Below, piece by piece: positions 6,511 to 14,720 of a DNA stretch of 24,694 bases (position 1 is its first letter; every line of letters begins with the position of its first letter). This DNA comes from a virus. A program made the translations under genes and the position numbers. The stretch lies in the IMG/VR virus record IMGVR_UViG_3300046816_000250, positions 1 to 24,694 of that record. One strand, written 5' to 3'. The notes below the pieces were generated by a model, which saw only the letters and a list, made by a program, of their open reading frames with translations, did not search any database and had not been told where the DNA came from.

Positions 6511-7842
6511 CTATCTCACGGTGGCGTGTTGTTGGATGGCCGGCTTTGGCGGCGGCGGCGATTGCACGCCGTGCAGGCTCGGGTCCGGCGAATAGGCGAC
6601 GATCGATCCCGTGGAAACGAGGTTCTCGGCCGGGACAGCGCTCGGCTTGCCGATCTCGTTGAGCTTGATCGCCTTGCCGGTGTTGTTCCCTGCGATCCAG
6701 TTCCCGCTGCCGTGCAGCAAAATATCGGCTTCCTTGCCGAGCAATTCCTGCGGTCCTTTTAGCGGCGGCACCCATCCGGCCGGCAGAGGAACCGGCGGCG
6801 GTGGGTTGGGTTTCTTCAGGGGATCGGCGGGCGTTCCGTCCTTGGTGATGAAAGCGCGGCGACTGGCCTCGTCCTTAGTGTCCAGCGAAACGCCGGTGAA
6901 GACCTGCAACTCGGCCATCTCGACAGCGTAGATGCGGTCCACATACGCCGCCGACGCCGGCAGGCCCAGCGCTGCATCCGAAGACGGAACGATCGCGGGT
7001 CCATAAGTACCCGTGGCTGGCGGCACAAATTGGTTTTCGTAGAGGGCGGATCCTGGAGCGCCACCGGAGATCGTGTACACGTTGTTGCTTACAATATTAT
7101 TATCGTCCATCCCGTCGCCGGTGTCCCTGAACGGCCGCAGGTTGTCCGCGCCCCGGTAGTCCACATCGTCGATCGCATACCACAACTGGCAAGTGCTCGT
7201 CGGGTTGGGTTGCCCGACCGACATATACCCGGCGAGGTCAAACGACAAAAGCAGGTGATGCCAGTGATCCCCGGTGATGATCCCACGCTTCGTCACCACT
7301 TGGAAATATTCAGGTTGCGCGTTGTAGACGAAGGAATTGTCGATCAGCGTTGCCCTATGATACTTGCCGTCCAACTGATCGGACACCCAACCCGAGCCCG
7401 GCGCGGTTGGCAGGGTGTTGCCCAACCCAACGTCCACAAAGTCGACCCGGCTCCGGTTTATTTGGGCGTTGGCGAATGGTGGTTGGTCGGCCGTCTGGAT
7501 ATGGAACACCAACGAGACGTTGCCCGCTTGGGAAAATACCCCGATGTAACAGGGGTCGACCGGGTCGGTTCCTGCCGGGTTGTAGATCGGGAAATCATAA
7601 ACGGGCTGGTGACCCTCGGGCGTCGTGTAGTGCCAGACGGCAACGTCTGTCAGCGGGCTGTCGTAGATGATCTTTTCCTGCGGCTTGCCAAACGTCACCA
7701 AGGATATCGCGGCGCCGAGGGTGGGCAGCGGTCCGGGTCCGATCTGTGCCTCGTCAATGGACGCCTTCGGAACGCGAAACCACAGCGACATGACGGCCTT
7801 GGAGAAATCGTCGATGCCGTTCTCCAGTTGGAGGTAACTCAC
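6511..7842 (-). CDS. large tail protein with LamG/concanavalin-like jelly roll (GTG start)
   Basis: A 443-residue protein with a GTG start overlapping the previous stop (GTGA). The sequence MSLWFRVP near the start, then HWHHLLLSFDLAG with downstream CQLWYAIDDVDY, is the typical signature of a LamG/concanavalin-like lectin fold (the 'H-x-H/W-h-h-h-S-h-D' strand followed by a 'h-Y-h-D' strand). The region from about residue 345 on is proline-rich (PPPPVPLPAGW) and has a short GNNTGKAIKLNEIGKP stretch. Jelly-roll domains of this type bind surface glycans, and this one probably sits on the tail tip. No catalytic residues are visible. Confidence 0.7.
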   Translation of the reverse strand: MSYLQLENGIDDFSKAVMSLWFRVPKASIDEAQIGPGPLPTLGAAISLVTFGKPQEKIIYDSPLTDVAVWHYTTPEGHQPVYDFPIYNPAGTDPVDPCYIGVFSQAGNVSLVFHIQTADQPPFANAQINRSRVDFVDVGLGNTLPTAPGSGWVSDQLDGKYHRATLIDNSFVYNAQPEYFQVVTKRGIITGDHWHHLLLSFDLAGYMSVGQPNPTSTCQLWYAIDDVDYRGADNLRPFRDTGDGMDDNNIVSNNVYTISGGAPGSALYENQFVPPATGTYGPAIVPSSDAALGLPASAAYVDRIYAVEMAELQVFTGVSLDTKDEASRRAFITKDGTPADPLKKPNPPPPVPLPAGWVPPLKGPQELLGKEADILLHGSGNWIAGNNTGKAIKLNEIGKPSAVPAENLVSTGSIVAYSPDPSLHGVQSPPPPKPAIQQHATVR

Positions 7843-8048
7843 CCGATCCTCTTGATGACGCGCGTCCTCATGCCGGCGGGGCTCACCGCCGGCGGTGGCG
7901 GTGGCGGTTTGGGTTTTGGCGGCCCGTCCCCCTCACCGAAATGCACCGCGAGGCCGCCCCAATTCACATCGACGAACACCTCCCACGGTGACGATCGGGT
8001 GACGTACCCCGGCGTGCCCAGTGCGGCGGGCGGCGGGTCGGCGGCCAT
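7839..8048 (-). CDS. small proline-rich hypothetical tail-region protein
   Basis: A 69-residue protein whose ATG follows directly after the previous TAG (TAG-ATG) and whose stop overlaps the next gene's GTG start (GTGA). It contains a run of eight prolines and lysines (PPKPKPPPPPP, around residues 43-54) and a short preceding beta-like stretch (VFVDVNWGGLAVHFG). There is no membrane segment or cysteine. Tight coupling to fibre genes suggests a small structural or fibre-assembly protein. No family recognised. Confidence 0.6.
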   Translation of the reverse strand: MAADPPPAALGTPGYVTRSSPWEVFVDVNWGGLAVHFGEGDGPPKPKPPPPPPAVSPAGMRTRVIKRIG

Positions 8049-8498
8049 CTACTGCTTGCCGTAGGTGAAGGTCCAGCTCGCCTTGCAGTGCTCGTCGGTG
8101 CTGTCGTACCCAGCGAAGAAACTATCCCACGAGGCAAGGTCTTCGGAGATCGACGTGGCCACAAAGGACATCTGGTTCCACGAGTTGTCGTCACAGCTTG
8201 CCTTGTCGCTTTTCTTCAGGGCCATCTTGATCGGCCGCTCGTAATCAATCCACTGATCGCTGGCCGGGTCGCCGTTCTTGTAAACGCGAACTGGTTCGCT
8301 CTGCCGCTGCTTTTCCTGCAATTGCTCGTCACAGCAGACCACCGAGATGCTGGGTGTGTCGGGGATCACTGCCTTCGCCTTGGCGCCCCAGATCAGGGTG
8401 GCGCGCTCGCGGCTGCCGGTCGGCGTCGATGGGATGATCGCGCGCCCCTGTGCGTTCGGCGACTGATAAGGCCGAACGATATATTCGAAGCCATCCAT
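8049..8498 (-). CDS. hypothetical phage protein near tail hub
   Basis: A 149-residue protein. A strong ribosome binding site AGGAGG (8506-8511), embedded in the last codons of the hub gene, precedes the ATG at 8498 by seven bases. The sequence begins MDGFEYIVRPYQSPNAQGRAI and shows IWGAKAKA, a CC pair near residues 55-56, and a C-terminal beta-like region (KASWTFTYGKQ). The beta-rich composition, absence of a signal peptide and location directly after the hub suggest a minor tail-tip component. I recognise no domain. Confidence 0.65.
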   Translation of the reverse strand: MDGFEYIVRPYQSPNAQGRAIIPSTPTGSRERATLIWGAKAKAVIPDTPSISVVCCDEQLQEKQRQSEPVRVYKNGDPASDQWIDYERPIKMALKKSDKASCDDNSWNQMSFVATSISEDLASWDSFFAGYDSTDEHCKASWTFTYGKQ

Positions 8499-8501
8499 GG
8501 G

Positions 8502-11294
8502 TCAGCCTCCTGGAGGTGCGGAAAGGTCGATGGTCTTCGGCAGCTTCAGCGGCGTCACCGCAGGGAAAAATGCGGTATCAAATTCCGCGCCCTGAAGAGG
8601 TTTCAGATCGAGCGTCACGGTCGTCGACAATTCCCGCATCACCTCGATCGGGTTGCCCAGGTTGCGCTCCAGCATCAGGGAGTCCTGATATTGAGACATG
8701 CTGCCGAGTTGCACGATCAATCCGTTGGTGACGATACATTCGTTGACCATCTGGTTGCGGTTGGGATGGGTCAGGTCGAGGCCGTCGTCGCTCACCACGA
8801 AATCGTCGAGCGTCTGATAAGCAATTTCGTCAGTCCCGCCGATGGCGATCTGAGATCCCGTGACCGCCTGGTAACCGAGATCGACGTAGGGGTTATCCAC
8901 ATACGCATTGACGCCTGCCTGCGGCGCAATCCCGGCGCCGGTCCCGATCGAGCAGCCTATGGTGAACTCGCCGAGCATCACGCCGCCGGTGCCGAAGCTG
9001 AGCTTGTAGCTCTTGACCTTGCCGACAGCGGCGCCGCCGGGCAGTCGGCGGTCGGTCAGCGACACGCTATTGCGCAAGGTGATGCCGAGCGCATCCTGCC
9101 ACGGCACCGCGAAGGTGACGTCGACTGCCCTCGCCCTGGCCCGCATTTTCGCGCGCGCCGCCAGCAGCAGATATTCAAACGAGGTCGCGCCGCGCGCGGT
9201 CTGGAAATAACTGCGATAGGCGACATTGCCGATCGGGATAGTGCCGCCAGGATCAACTCCCTTGTCGACGAACTCGGAATTGAGACTGATCGTCTCGCGG
9301 TCGCTGTCGGCCGAGTCGGATAATTCCCGCTGCACCGCGGCCGTTACCACCGCTGTCACGGTTTCCACCCGTTTGCGGTTGGCGCGGTAATCCAGCGTCA
9401 TGCGGATTTTGTAGACGTTCAACGGAAACTGGCCCGTAAACGTGCCGTAGGGGTTCAGGTAAACGTTGACGTTGGATTGATCCTGTGTCTGCCCGCCGGT
9501 CGGCGCCGGTGGCGGCGCCTGGCCCTCATAGTTCAGGACATAGGCTGTCTGGCTATCCGTTACCCCATCGGTGATGTAGCAGAGCGGTAGCCCCGTGGCG
9601 TCAGTGCCGGTGGTGAGCGACCAGCCGGCACCGATGCTTGTGCCTGCCCTGGGCCAATCGGATTTGAGACCGTCGCCGCAAAGACATTGGATCAGCCCGC
9701 CGCCACCACCGCCGAAATCATCCAACGCAAACGCCCAGCCATAAAAGGAACCCTGATCGTGGAAGGCGTTGATGATCCGCTGCGTGACATCGAGGCGCCC
9801 CTCGGCCTGCTGCTGCCAGGTGACGGTCCCGGTCACCATCGTCGAGACCAGCGGTGGCTGTCCGTAGGACAGGGTAAAGTGATCGTAAAGCGAAATGTCC
9901 TCGCCAATGTCGACGACGCCATCTTCACCTTCGAGGATGTCGCTGGTGGAAACCCCGAGGCTCACCCGGTCGATGTGCCACAGCGCTGAATAAGTCTCCA
10001 GCACCGTATCCGGGTTTGGCGGGGTGGTGATCCACACCGGGTCGAAATAGGGTGGCACCTGTAGCGACTGCGACCACGATTGTTTCTGCGCGTTGAAGTC
10101 GTCCGGCCGCGCGAGAAACTGAAGCTGCACGATCTCGCCGGCTTGCAGCTTTGGCACGCCGATGAGGCGGCCATTAAACAGCGGCACGAGGTCTGGTGTA
10201 TTGCCGTCCGGCGACCACGCCTGATCCCAGCTAAGCCAGCACCAGAGATAGCGCCCGACAGCCAGCAGCCCGAGTCCTGGGTTTTTCATGTCGACCGTCA
10301 GCGTCGCGAACCCGCCTTCCTCCTGGCTGATATCGATACCGATGATCTCCTCGTCGAAGCGGTTGTGCACGGCCGGATCGAAAGGCGCGGTCGGGGTGCG
10401 CGGCCCAGTGATCGTCAGGATCGCGTTGATCTCCGACGAGGTTGCCGGTTGGTCGAGCGTGATCGAGGTGCCCCCGTTTGGCGCGACGAAGCTGGCGCCG
10501 ACCTGAAGCCCGTTGCCGGTCATGTTGTAGACAAGCCCTGGCGTCAGGCTCATCAGGGCACTGGACGGTATATCGTCAATGCCGAACGGATCTCCTGTCG
10601 GGAAACCGCTCACCACCATCGGGAACTGACCGCTCGTCGTCGCCCTGACGGGTTGCTGCGCGATGGCGTAGCTGGTGAAATTCGTTACTTGCCCGAAGTC
10701 GTCGAAGCCTTGCGTGGTGTGCGGGGTTGCGGCGATGGTGTGAAGCGTGCCATGACCGCTGCCGTCGTAGTTGATATAGGCGACGTTGATCAGCATGATG
10801 CCGTCGGCGGTGGTGGAGATGATGCCGTCAAGATCGCTGGTGTGGATCGGCACGTTGGTTTCGCCGATGCCGGTTCCAGAGATGCCGTAAGTACCCGCCG
10901 GGAGGTCGCCGAGATTGAGCGCCACCGTGCTGCTCTCAGCGCTCACGGTGCCGAGCACGGTCCCGAGCACGACGGCTTTGGTCGTCTGGAAATCCTGCGA
11001 GGTATGCGTCGCGGTTGGAGCAGAGGTGAGATTGATCGAATTCGGCAGGCCGCTCAGCACGCTGTTGTCGAAGATGAAATAGGCGTCGAGGCCCGGCCCG
11101 GTGACGTGGTAGCCGGCGTCCTGTTCCAGGCTGTCGGTGCTGGCCAGATTGATCAGTTGAGCGATGCCGGCGTGGGTGTCGCCAACGATGGTTCCCAACA
11201 CCGGATTGGCTCCGTGCGTCGTGCCGTTGGTGACGAGGGTGAGCTGCTCCTCGATTGCCCCGCCAGCCCACGCGAAATAAAACGGCCCTGCCAC
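8502..11294 (-). CDS. tail hub/tip protein, 930 residues (GTG start)
   Basis: The start is a GTG directly after the preceding TAG (TAG-GTG, with GAGG just upstream). Residues 1-310 are Thr/Gly-rich beta modules with a recurring 'Y-x-h-(S/T)-G-x-G-h' motif (YHVTGPGL, YGISGTGI, YNMTGNGL). From residue 313 (FDEEIIGIDIS ... FATLTVDMKNP) to about 420 the sequence resembles the baseplate-hub/gp27-like region of siphovirus tail proteins: a large, acid-rich beta domain with YLWCWLSW and PLFNGRLIGVPK. Downstream there are a GGGGGG linker near residue 527, a long beta region, an RARARAVDVTF stretch, and a C-terminal hub-like end. It follows the distal-tail protein and precedes the fibres, the usual place for the tail hub. 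Exact domain boundaries are uncertain. Confidence 0.75.
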   Translation of the reverse strand: MAGPFYFAWAGGAIEEQLTLVTNGTTHGANPVLGTIVGDTHAGIAQLINLASTDSLEQDAGYHVTGPGLDAYFIFDNSVLSGLPNSINLTSAPTATHTSQDFQTTKAVVLGTVLGTVSAESSTVALNLGDLPAGTYGISGTGIGETNVPIHTSDLDGIISTTADGIMLINVAYINYDGSGHGTLHTIAATPHTTQGFDDFGQVTNFTSYAIAQQPVRATTSGQFPMVVSGFPTGDPFGIDDIPSSALMSLTPGLVYNMTGNGLQVGASFVAPNGGTSITLDQPATSSEINAILTITGPRTPTAPFDPAVHNRFDEEIIGIDISQEEGGFATLTVDMKNPGLGLLAVGRYLWCWLSWDQAWSPDGNTPDLVPLFNGRLIGVPKLQAGEIVQLQFLARPDDFNAQKQSWSQSLQVPPYFDPVWITTPPNPDTVLETYSALWHIDRVSLGVSTSDILEGEDGVVDIGEDISLYDHFTLSYGQPPLVSTMVTGTVTWQQQAEGRLDVTQRIINAFHDQGSFYGWAFALDDFGGGGGGLIQCLCGDGLKSDWPRAGTSIGAGWSLTTGTDATGLPLCYITDGVTDSQTAYVLNYEGQAPPPAPTGGQTQDQSNVNVYLNPYGTFTGQFPLNVYKIRMTLDYRANRKRVETVTAVVTAAVQRELSDSADSDRETISLNSEFVDKGVDPGGTIPIGNVAYRSYFQTARGATSFEYLLLAARAKMRARARAVDVTFAVPWQDALGITLRNSVSLTDRRLPGGAAVGKVKSYKLSFGTGGVMLGEFTIGCSIGTGAGIAPQAGVNAYVDNPYVDLGYQAVTGSQIAIGGTDEIAYQTLDDFVVSDDGLDLTHPNRNQMVNECIVTNGLIVQLGSMSQYQDSLMLERNLGNPIEVMRELSTTVTLDLKPLQGAEFDTAFFPAVTPLKLPKTIDLSAPPGG

Positions 11295-11756
11295 CTAGAC
11301 CTCTTCCAATGACAGGGACCACGGGACATTGGCTTCCCACTCCTCGCGCTCGACCTGGGAATCCACGACCATCATGGTGAACTGCGGACGGTAGTAGGTG
11401 AAAGCGTCCTCGGTGCGGACGCTGCCGGATACCGCGGGCCGGCCGGCAGACCCGCCCGTCGTCAGATATGCCATCTCAACCAGGGAATCGACATGCACCA
11501 CCATGCCGACCCACAAGCCGTCGAGCGCCGGCGGCGCCTGATCGTTGCCGGTGATCGTGAGTTGGTATTTGCGCATCTGCGGCGCACTGAGATCGACGAG
11601 GCCGCCGTTGACGGTGCGCGCCAGCTTGTCGGCGCCCTTGGCCTGGTCGATCGGTGCCAAGGTGCCGCGCAGGCCGCGGGCCGAGTAAGGGTTGACGCCG
11701 GGCGGCGCCGCAGAGAGATCGAAGCGGATGTCGAGCGAAGTGTACGGAATCGTCAT
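11295..11756 (-). CDS. distal/minor tail protein
   Basis: The start is the ATG at 11756, which overlaps the tape measure stop (TGATG); the frame extends further upstream, but that part lies inside the tape measure gene. The 153-residue protein begins MTIPYTSLDIRFDLSAAPPG and has APQMRKYQLTITGNDQAPP and a YYRPQFTMMVVD strand near the end. It is beta-rich with no membrane segment. Directly after the tape measure and before the hub, it matches the position of distal tail (Dit-like) or minor tail proteins. Function inferred from synteny; no diagnostic motif. Confidence 0.68.
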   Translation of the reverse strand: MTIPYTSLDIRFDLSAAPPGVNPYSARGLRGTLAPIDQAKGADKLARTVNGGLVDLSAPQMRKYQLTITGNDQAPPALDGLWVGMVVHVDSLVEMAYLTTGGSAGRPAVSGSVRTEDAFTYYRPQFTMMVVDSQVEREEWEANVPWSLSLEEV

Positions 11757-13534
11757 CAGCCGCCAGGCCGCGACGCGAACCACGACGGCTTGACGCCGGC
11801 CGAGCGGATCTGCTGGGAGTGCGCCGCGCTGACCAGCGCGTCGACGACGCTGCCGCTGCCCGACAGAGCAAAGGAACCGCCGCCGAGGTGCAGGTGCACC
11901 GCGCGCCCGCCCCCAGCGGCGGACGGCACCAGGCCGCCGGCGGCGAAGCGCAACGGCGGCCGCTCGACGAGGCCGCCGGCGGCATAGCCGTTGAGCCCGG
12001 AGAGGAAACCAAGGCCGAGCCGGCGAACCGCGGCCGCTCGTACAACGAATTCGCCGGCAGAGAGCCTAGCGGCAATGCTGTCGCTTGTCCCGCTGCCAGG
12101 TCCGCGCACATAGCCGCCCGAAGCCATCCCGAACGGCACCTCGGTGAGCGCGCTATCGCCGCCGGTAATGCCGCCGCCGCCACCACCGGCAGGCGGCGCT
12201 GCCATCGTCCCCATCTGGGCATTCCACCGATTGGCGATGCCGGCGCCGAGGTCATCAAACCAGCCGCCTAGATCGCCCCACGCCTGCTTGAGGTTGCCGA
12301 CGACGCGGTCTGAGCCTTCGGTGATGCTCTGCCCGGTCTGCTGCCACGCGTCGGCGATTTCTTGTGGGGTTTTCTTCAGCTCTTGCAGAGCGTCGGCAGA
12401 CTTCTGCGCCGCCGCGGTGACGGCCGGTAGCGCGGTCATCACGCCGCGGGTCTGGCCGCCCTCCGCTCGCGATGTCAGCGCCTCATGCGCCTCGGTGTAG
12501 TCGTCGACCAGCTTCTTGTCTTCCGGGGTAATCAATTGCCCGGTCGCCTTTTGCAGATCCCGTATCCGCGCGAGGGTGCCAGGCTTGGCGATCTCGTCGA
12601 GTGCGGCGGCGACTTCGCGATAGTTCTTGCCGAGCAGTTGCGTGCCGATCTCGGTTGCCACATCGATACGCCCGGCATCTTTCCATGCCTTGAGTCCCTT
12701 GGCGACATCGACGAGCAGCTTGTCCTGGTCTTGCAGCGAATTGTTGTACCGCGCGACCTTGATGTTGAGCGCTTCATATGCCGAAGTCGCGTCCTTGACC
12801 TCTGGCGGCGCCACAACCGATGCGCCGCGCTGGACTGTGACCATATGCGGTCCGGGGTGCATCGTCTGCTCGCCGCCCCTGAAGACCTGCACGCCGGATT
12901 GCTGGTCAGGCCCGCCGCCGCGCAGAATCTGCATCCCGCTGCCTAGCGTCTGTCCTGCGCGTTCCGCCGCGAGGCGGGCGGCGTCATAGGATCTACTAAG
13001 GGCAAACAGGATCTTGCCGGCATCCTCCGCGACGCCGCCGGTTGACTTTAGAATGTGTTCGAAAGCCTGGATCGTCGAAGTGTCAAAGCCGGTCGCCGCG
13101 GCTATCTTGTTGAGCTGGGTCACCTTGTTCGTGACATCCGTCACCGCCTCGCCGATTTTCCTGATCGCCTCGAAAATCACCGCACCGGCGATCCCGAATC
13201 GCACGGCTTTCCAGCTTTCGGCAATCGTCGCGATCCCAGTGGCGAGGCTCTTAAAGTCCCCAGTGAGTTTGCTGGCGCCTTCGCTCGACTCCTGGCGCAG
13301 ATCGCGTTGCTGCTGCTTTAGCTTGGCGATTTGGGCGGCGGCAGCCGCCGCGCCTGCGGATAGCTGGTCCACAAGAGGCGTGCGGCCCGCCGACATTTCC
13401 TGCTTCGCCGCAGCGTTGAGCTGTCGCAGCCAGTCGCGATAAATCGCCGTGGCGCGGGCCAGCTCACCGGGAAGCTTGGAACTGTCTACGCCAATGCCAA
13501 TGGTAAGATTGTTGGCGCCGCTCGACTGAACCAA
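11756..13534 (-). CDS. tail tape measure protein (TTG start)
   Basis: A 592-residue protein starting with TTG at 13534, immediately after the preceding TAA (TAATTG); GGGAG at 13541-13545 is six bases upstream. It has an N-terminal strand (NNLTIGIGVDSSKL), a long Ala/Gln/Lys-rich helical region (residues about 25-95), a hydrophobic segment around 105-125 (VRFGIAGAVIFEAIRKIG), a helical middle, and a Gly-rich C-terminus with MASGGYVRGPGSGTSDSIAARLSAGEFVV, the usual C-terminal signature of tape measure proteins. These set tail length and help deliver DNA; roughly 1.5 angstrom per residue would give a tail near 90 nm (family rule of thumb). No lysozyme-type catalytic domain is visible. Confidence 0.9.
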   Translation of the reverse strand: MVQSSGANNLTIGIGVDSSKLPGELARATAIYRDWLRQLNAAAKQEMSAGRTPLVDQLSAGAAAAAAQIAKLKQQQRDLRQESSEGASKLTGDFKSLATGIATIAESWKAVRFGIAGAVIFEAIRKIGEAVTDVTNKVTQLNKIAAATGFDTSTIQAFEHILKSTGGVAEDAGKILFALSRSYDAARLAAERAGQTLGSGMQILRGGGPDQQSGVQVFRGGEQTMHPGPHMVTVQRGASVVAPPEVKDATSAYEALNIKVARYNNSLQDQDKLLVDVAKGLKAWKDAGRIDVATEIGTQLLGKNYREVAAALDEIAKPGTLARIRDLQKATGQLITPEDKKLVDDYTEAHEALTSRAEGGQTRGVMTALPAVTAAAQKSADALQELKKTPQEIADAWQQTGQSITEGSDRVVGNLKQAWGDLGGWFDDLGAGIANRWNAQMGTMAAPPAGGGGGGITGGDSALTEVPFGMASGGYVRGPGSGTSDSIAARLSAGEFVVRAAAVRRLGLGFLSGLNGYAAGGLVERPPLRFAAGGLVPSAAGGGRAVHLHLGGGSFALSGSGSVVDALVSAAHSQQIRSAGVKPSWFASRPGG

Positions 13535-13687
13535 TTATTTCTCCCATTCCTTCAGTTGCGCGCGGATCGCCTTTTCGTCGGCACGAGCGGCGAGGGTGTT
13601 GAGGTGCAATTCTTCGCTAAGTTCCCGTTGGCGGCGGCGTTGCGCGATAAACAGGAACGCCTGTAATTGCCGCGGGGTGTAGTCCAT
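13535..13687 (-). CDS. 50-residue tail-assembly accessory protein (second chaperone reading frame)
   Basis: This gene starts at an ATG overlapping the stop of the upstream chaperone gene (TGATG, 13685-13689) and ends just before the tape measure start. The 50-residue product (MDYTPRQLQAFLFIAQRRR... KEWEK) is charged and helical. In siphoviruses, two overlapping frames lie between tube and tape measure genes (gpG and gpGT), the second usually made by ribosomal frameshifting. This small frame occupies the place of the T part. I see no classic slippery heptamer near the overlap, so reinitiation or an unusual shift is more likely. Alternatively it is a separate small protein. Confidence 0.65.
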   Translation of the reverse strand: MDYTPRQLQAFLFIAQRRRQRELSEELHLNTLAARADEKAIRAQLKEWEK

Positions 13688-14148
13688 CACTCCGCAGCGA
13701 TCATGACCGGCGGCAATGAGCTGCTCTGCTCCTTCGGCGCACTCGTAGCCTGATCCCCGCCAGATGGGCCGAGCGCCGGGCCGAGTGCGACGAACCCGGC
13801 CAGGCGTTCCAATAAAGGGTTGAGACCTCGCGGGAAGGTAAGGTCGCGGACCGCCGTCAGGCAGTCGAGCACCTCGTCTGGCGTGAGCAGGCTGCCATCG
13901 GCAATGGCTCCCGCGGCCTCGGGTTGATCGGCGGCCTCGGCAATGATGGTGCCAACCGCGTCCGGCGCCTGGGTGATCAGCTCGGCGACATCGACCTCGG
14001 GCGCGTTCTGGGTGAAGACGTTTCGCAGGCTGGGGAATTGCAGAAACAGATAGGCTATCTGCCGCAGGCCAAGACCGCGCAGCTCCAGATCGCCGGCGGC
14101 GATGGTGACGCTGCGCTTTTGCGGGACGATGTCGACCAGCGAAACCAT
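13687..14148 (-). CDS. tail assembly chaperone (gpG-like)
   Basis: A 153-residue protein whose ATG overlaps the tail tube stop (TGATG) and which lies between the tube and tape measure genes, the standard position of the tail assembly chaperone. Residues 1-120 are helical with Leu-rich stretches (LRQIAYLFLQFPSLRNVF, DEVLDCLTAVRDLTFP); the C-terminus is a disordered Ser/Pro/Ala tail. In other siphoviruses this chaperone binds the tape measure and is absent from the mature virion. Assignment is by synteny and composition. Confidence 0.75.
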   Translation of the reverse strand: MVSLVDIVPQKRSVTIAAGDLELRGLGLRQIAYLFLQFPSLRNVFTQNAPEVDVAELITQAPDAVGTIIAEAADQPEAAGAIADGSLLTPDEVLDCLTAVRDLTFPRGLNPLLERLAGFVALGPALGPSGGDQATSAPKEQSSSLPPVMIAAE

Positions 14149-14708
14149 CAGGGCCCGACCGTCGCCATAAACGCCAGTTGGAGATTCTTAAAGCTGAACT
14201 CGTCCATGTGCATGTTCAGGGTCGCCTGCTTCTCGTGGATTACTTCCAAATCTTTGGACCGGATGCCGAGCCTTGAGCTGTAGTGGCTCAGCACCGTGAT
14301 GTTGGGCGTGAATTCGAACACCGGCACATTGCCGACATCGCGATAGGCGCTGTCCGGTGGTGTGATTCCCTGGAGGATCTGCACCGAGACGATGCCCTTG
14401 CCGATGTAGTAGAGGGTCGTCAGCGGCGAAACCGCCGTGGTGTCGGGATGGGTGATCGTGCCAAAGAAGCCGGTGACGGGATCGACCAGGACTTCGCCGG
14501 TCACCTGAAGGTTTCCCCATTCATCCTGGATCATGCCATAGGCGACATTGGCCGGTCGGAACATCACGTTGGTCAGTTCCATCGTGACTTGCGGGCCGAT
14601 GGCGTTGGCACCGACAAATTTTACTTTGCCGACGAGTTGGTTGGCAGCGAGCACATTGAGCGTGCCCGGCGTTGCGGCGAGCGGTGTAGCTGTGTCTCTT
14701 CCTTGCAT
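14148..14708 (-). CDS. major tail tube protein
   Basis: A 186-residue beta-rich protein preceded by a very strong AGGAGG (14717-14722) eight bases before the ATG, in keeping with a highly expressed structural protein. The sequence contains VKFVGANAIGPQVTMELTN and FGTITHPDTT, and a C-terminal strand pattern (SKDLEVIHEKQATLNMHMDE) consistent with the tail tube fold. It is followed by chaperones and tape measure and preceded by the terminator, the classical siphovirus order. The Shine-Dalgarno overlaps the stop codon of the terminator gene. Tube assignment is by order and composition rather than a diagnostic residue. Confidence 0.8.
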   Translation of the reverse strand: MQGRDTATPLAATPGTLNVLAANQLVGKVKFVGANAIGPQVTMELTNVMFRPANVAYGMIQDEWGNLQVTGEVLVDPVTGFFGTITHPDTTAVSPLTTLYYIGKGIVSVQILQGITPPDSAYRDVGNVPVFEFTPNITVLSHYSSRLGIRSKDLEVIHEKQATLNMHMDEFSFKNLQLAFMATVGP

Positions 14709-14720
14709 CGGTTGTTCCTC

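Noticed and set aside
8088-9323. 411-residue plus-strand frame opposite the hub gene
   Set aside because: No domain-like pattern and no ribosome binding site context; it is antisense to a well-supported tail gene.
10080-11312. 410-residue plus-strand frame opposite the hub N-terminus
   Set aside because: Shadow frame with His/Arg/Asp-rich composition; the minus-strand gene is coupled to its neighbours by start-stop adjacency.
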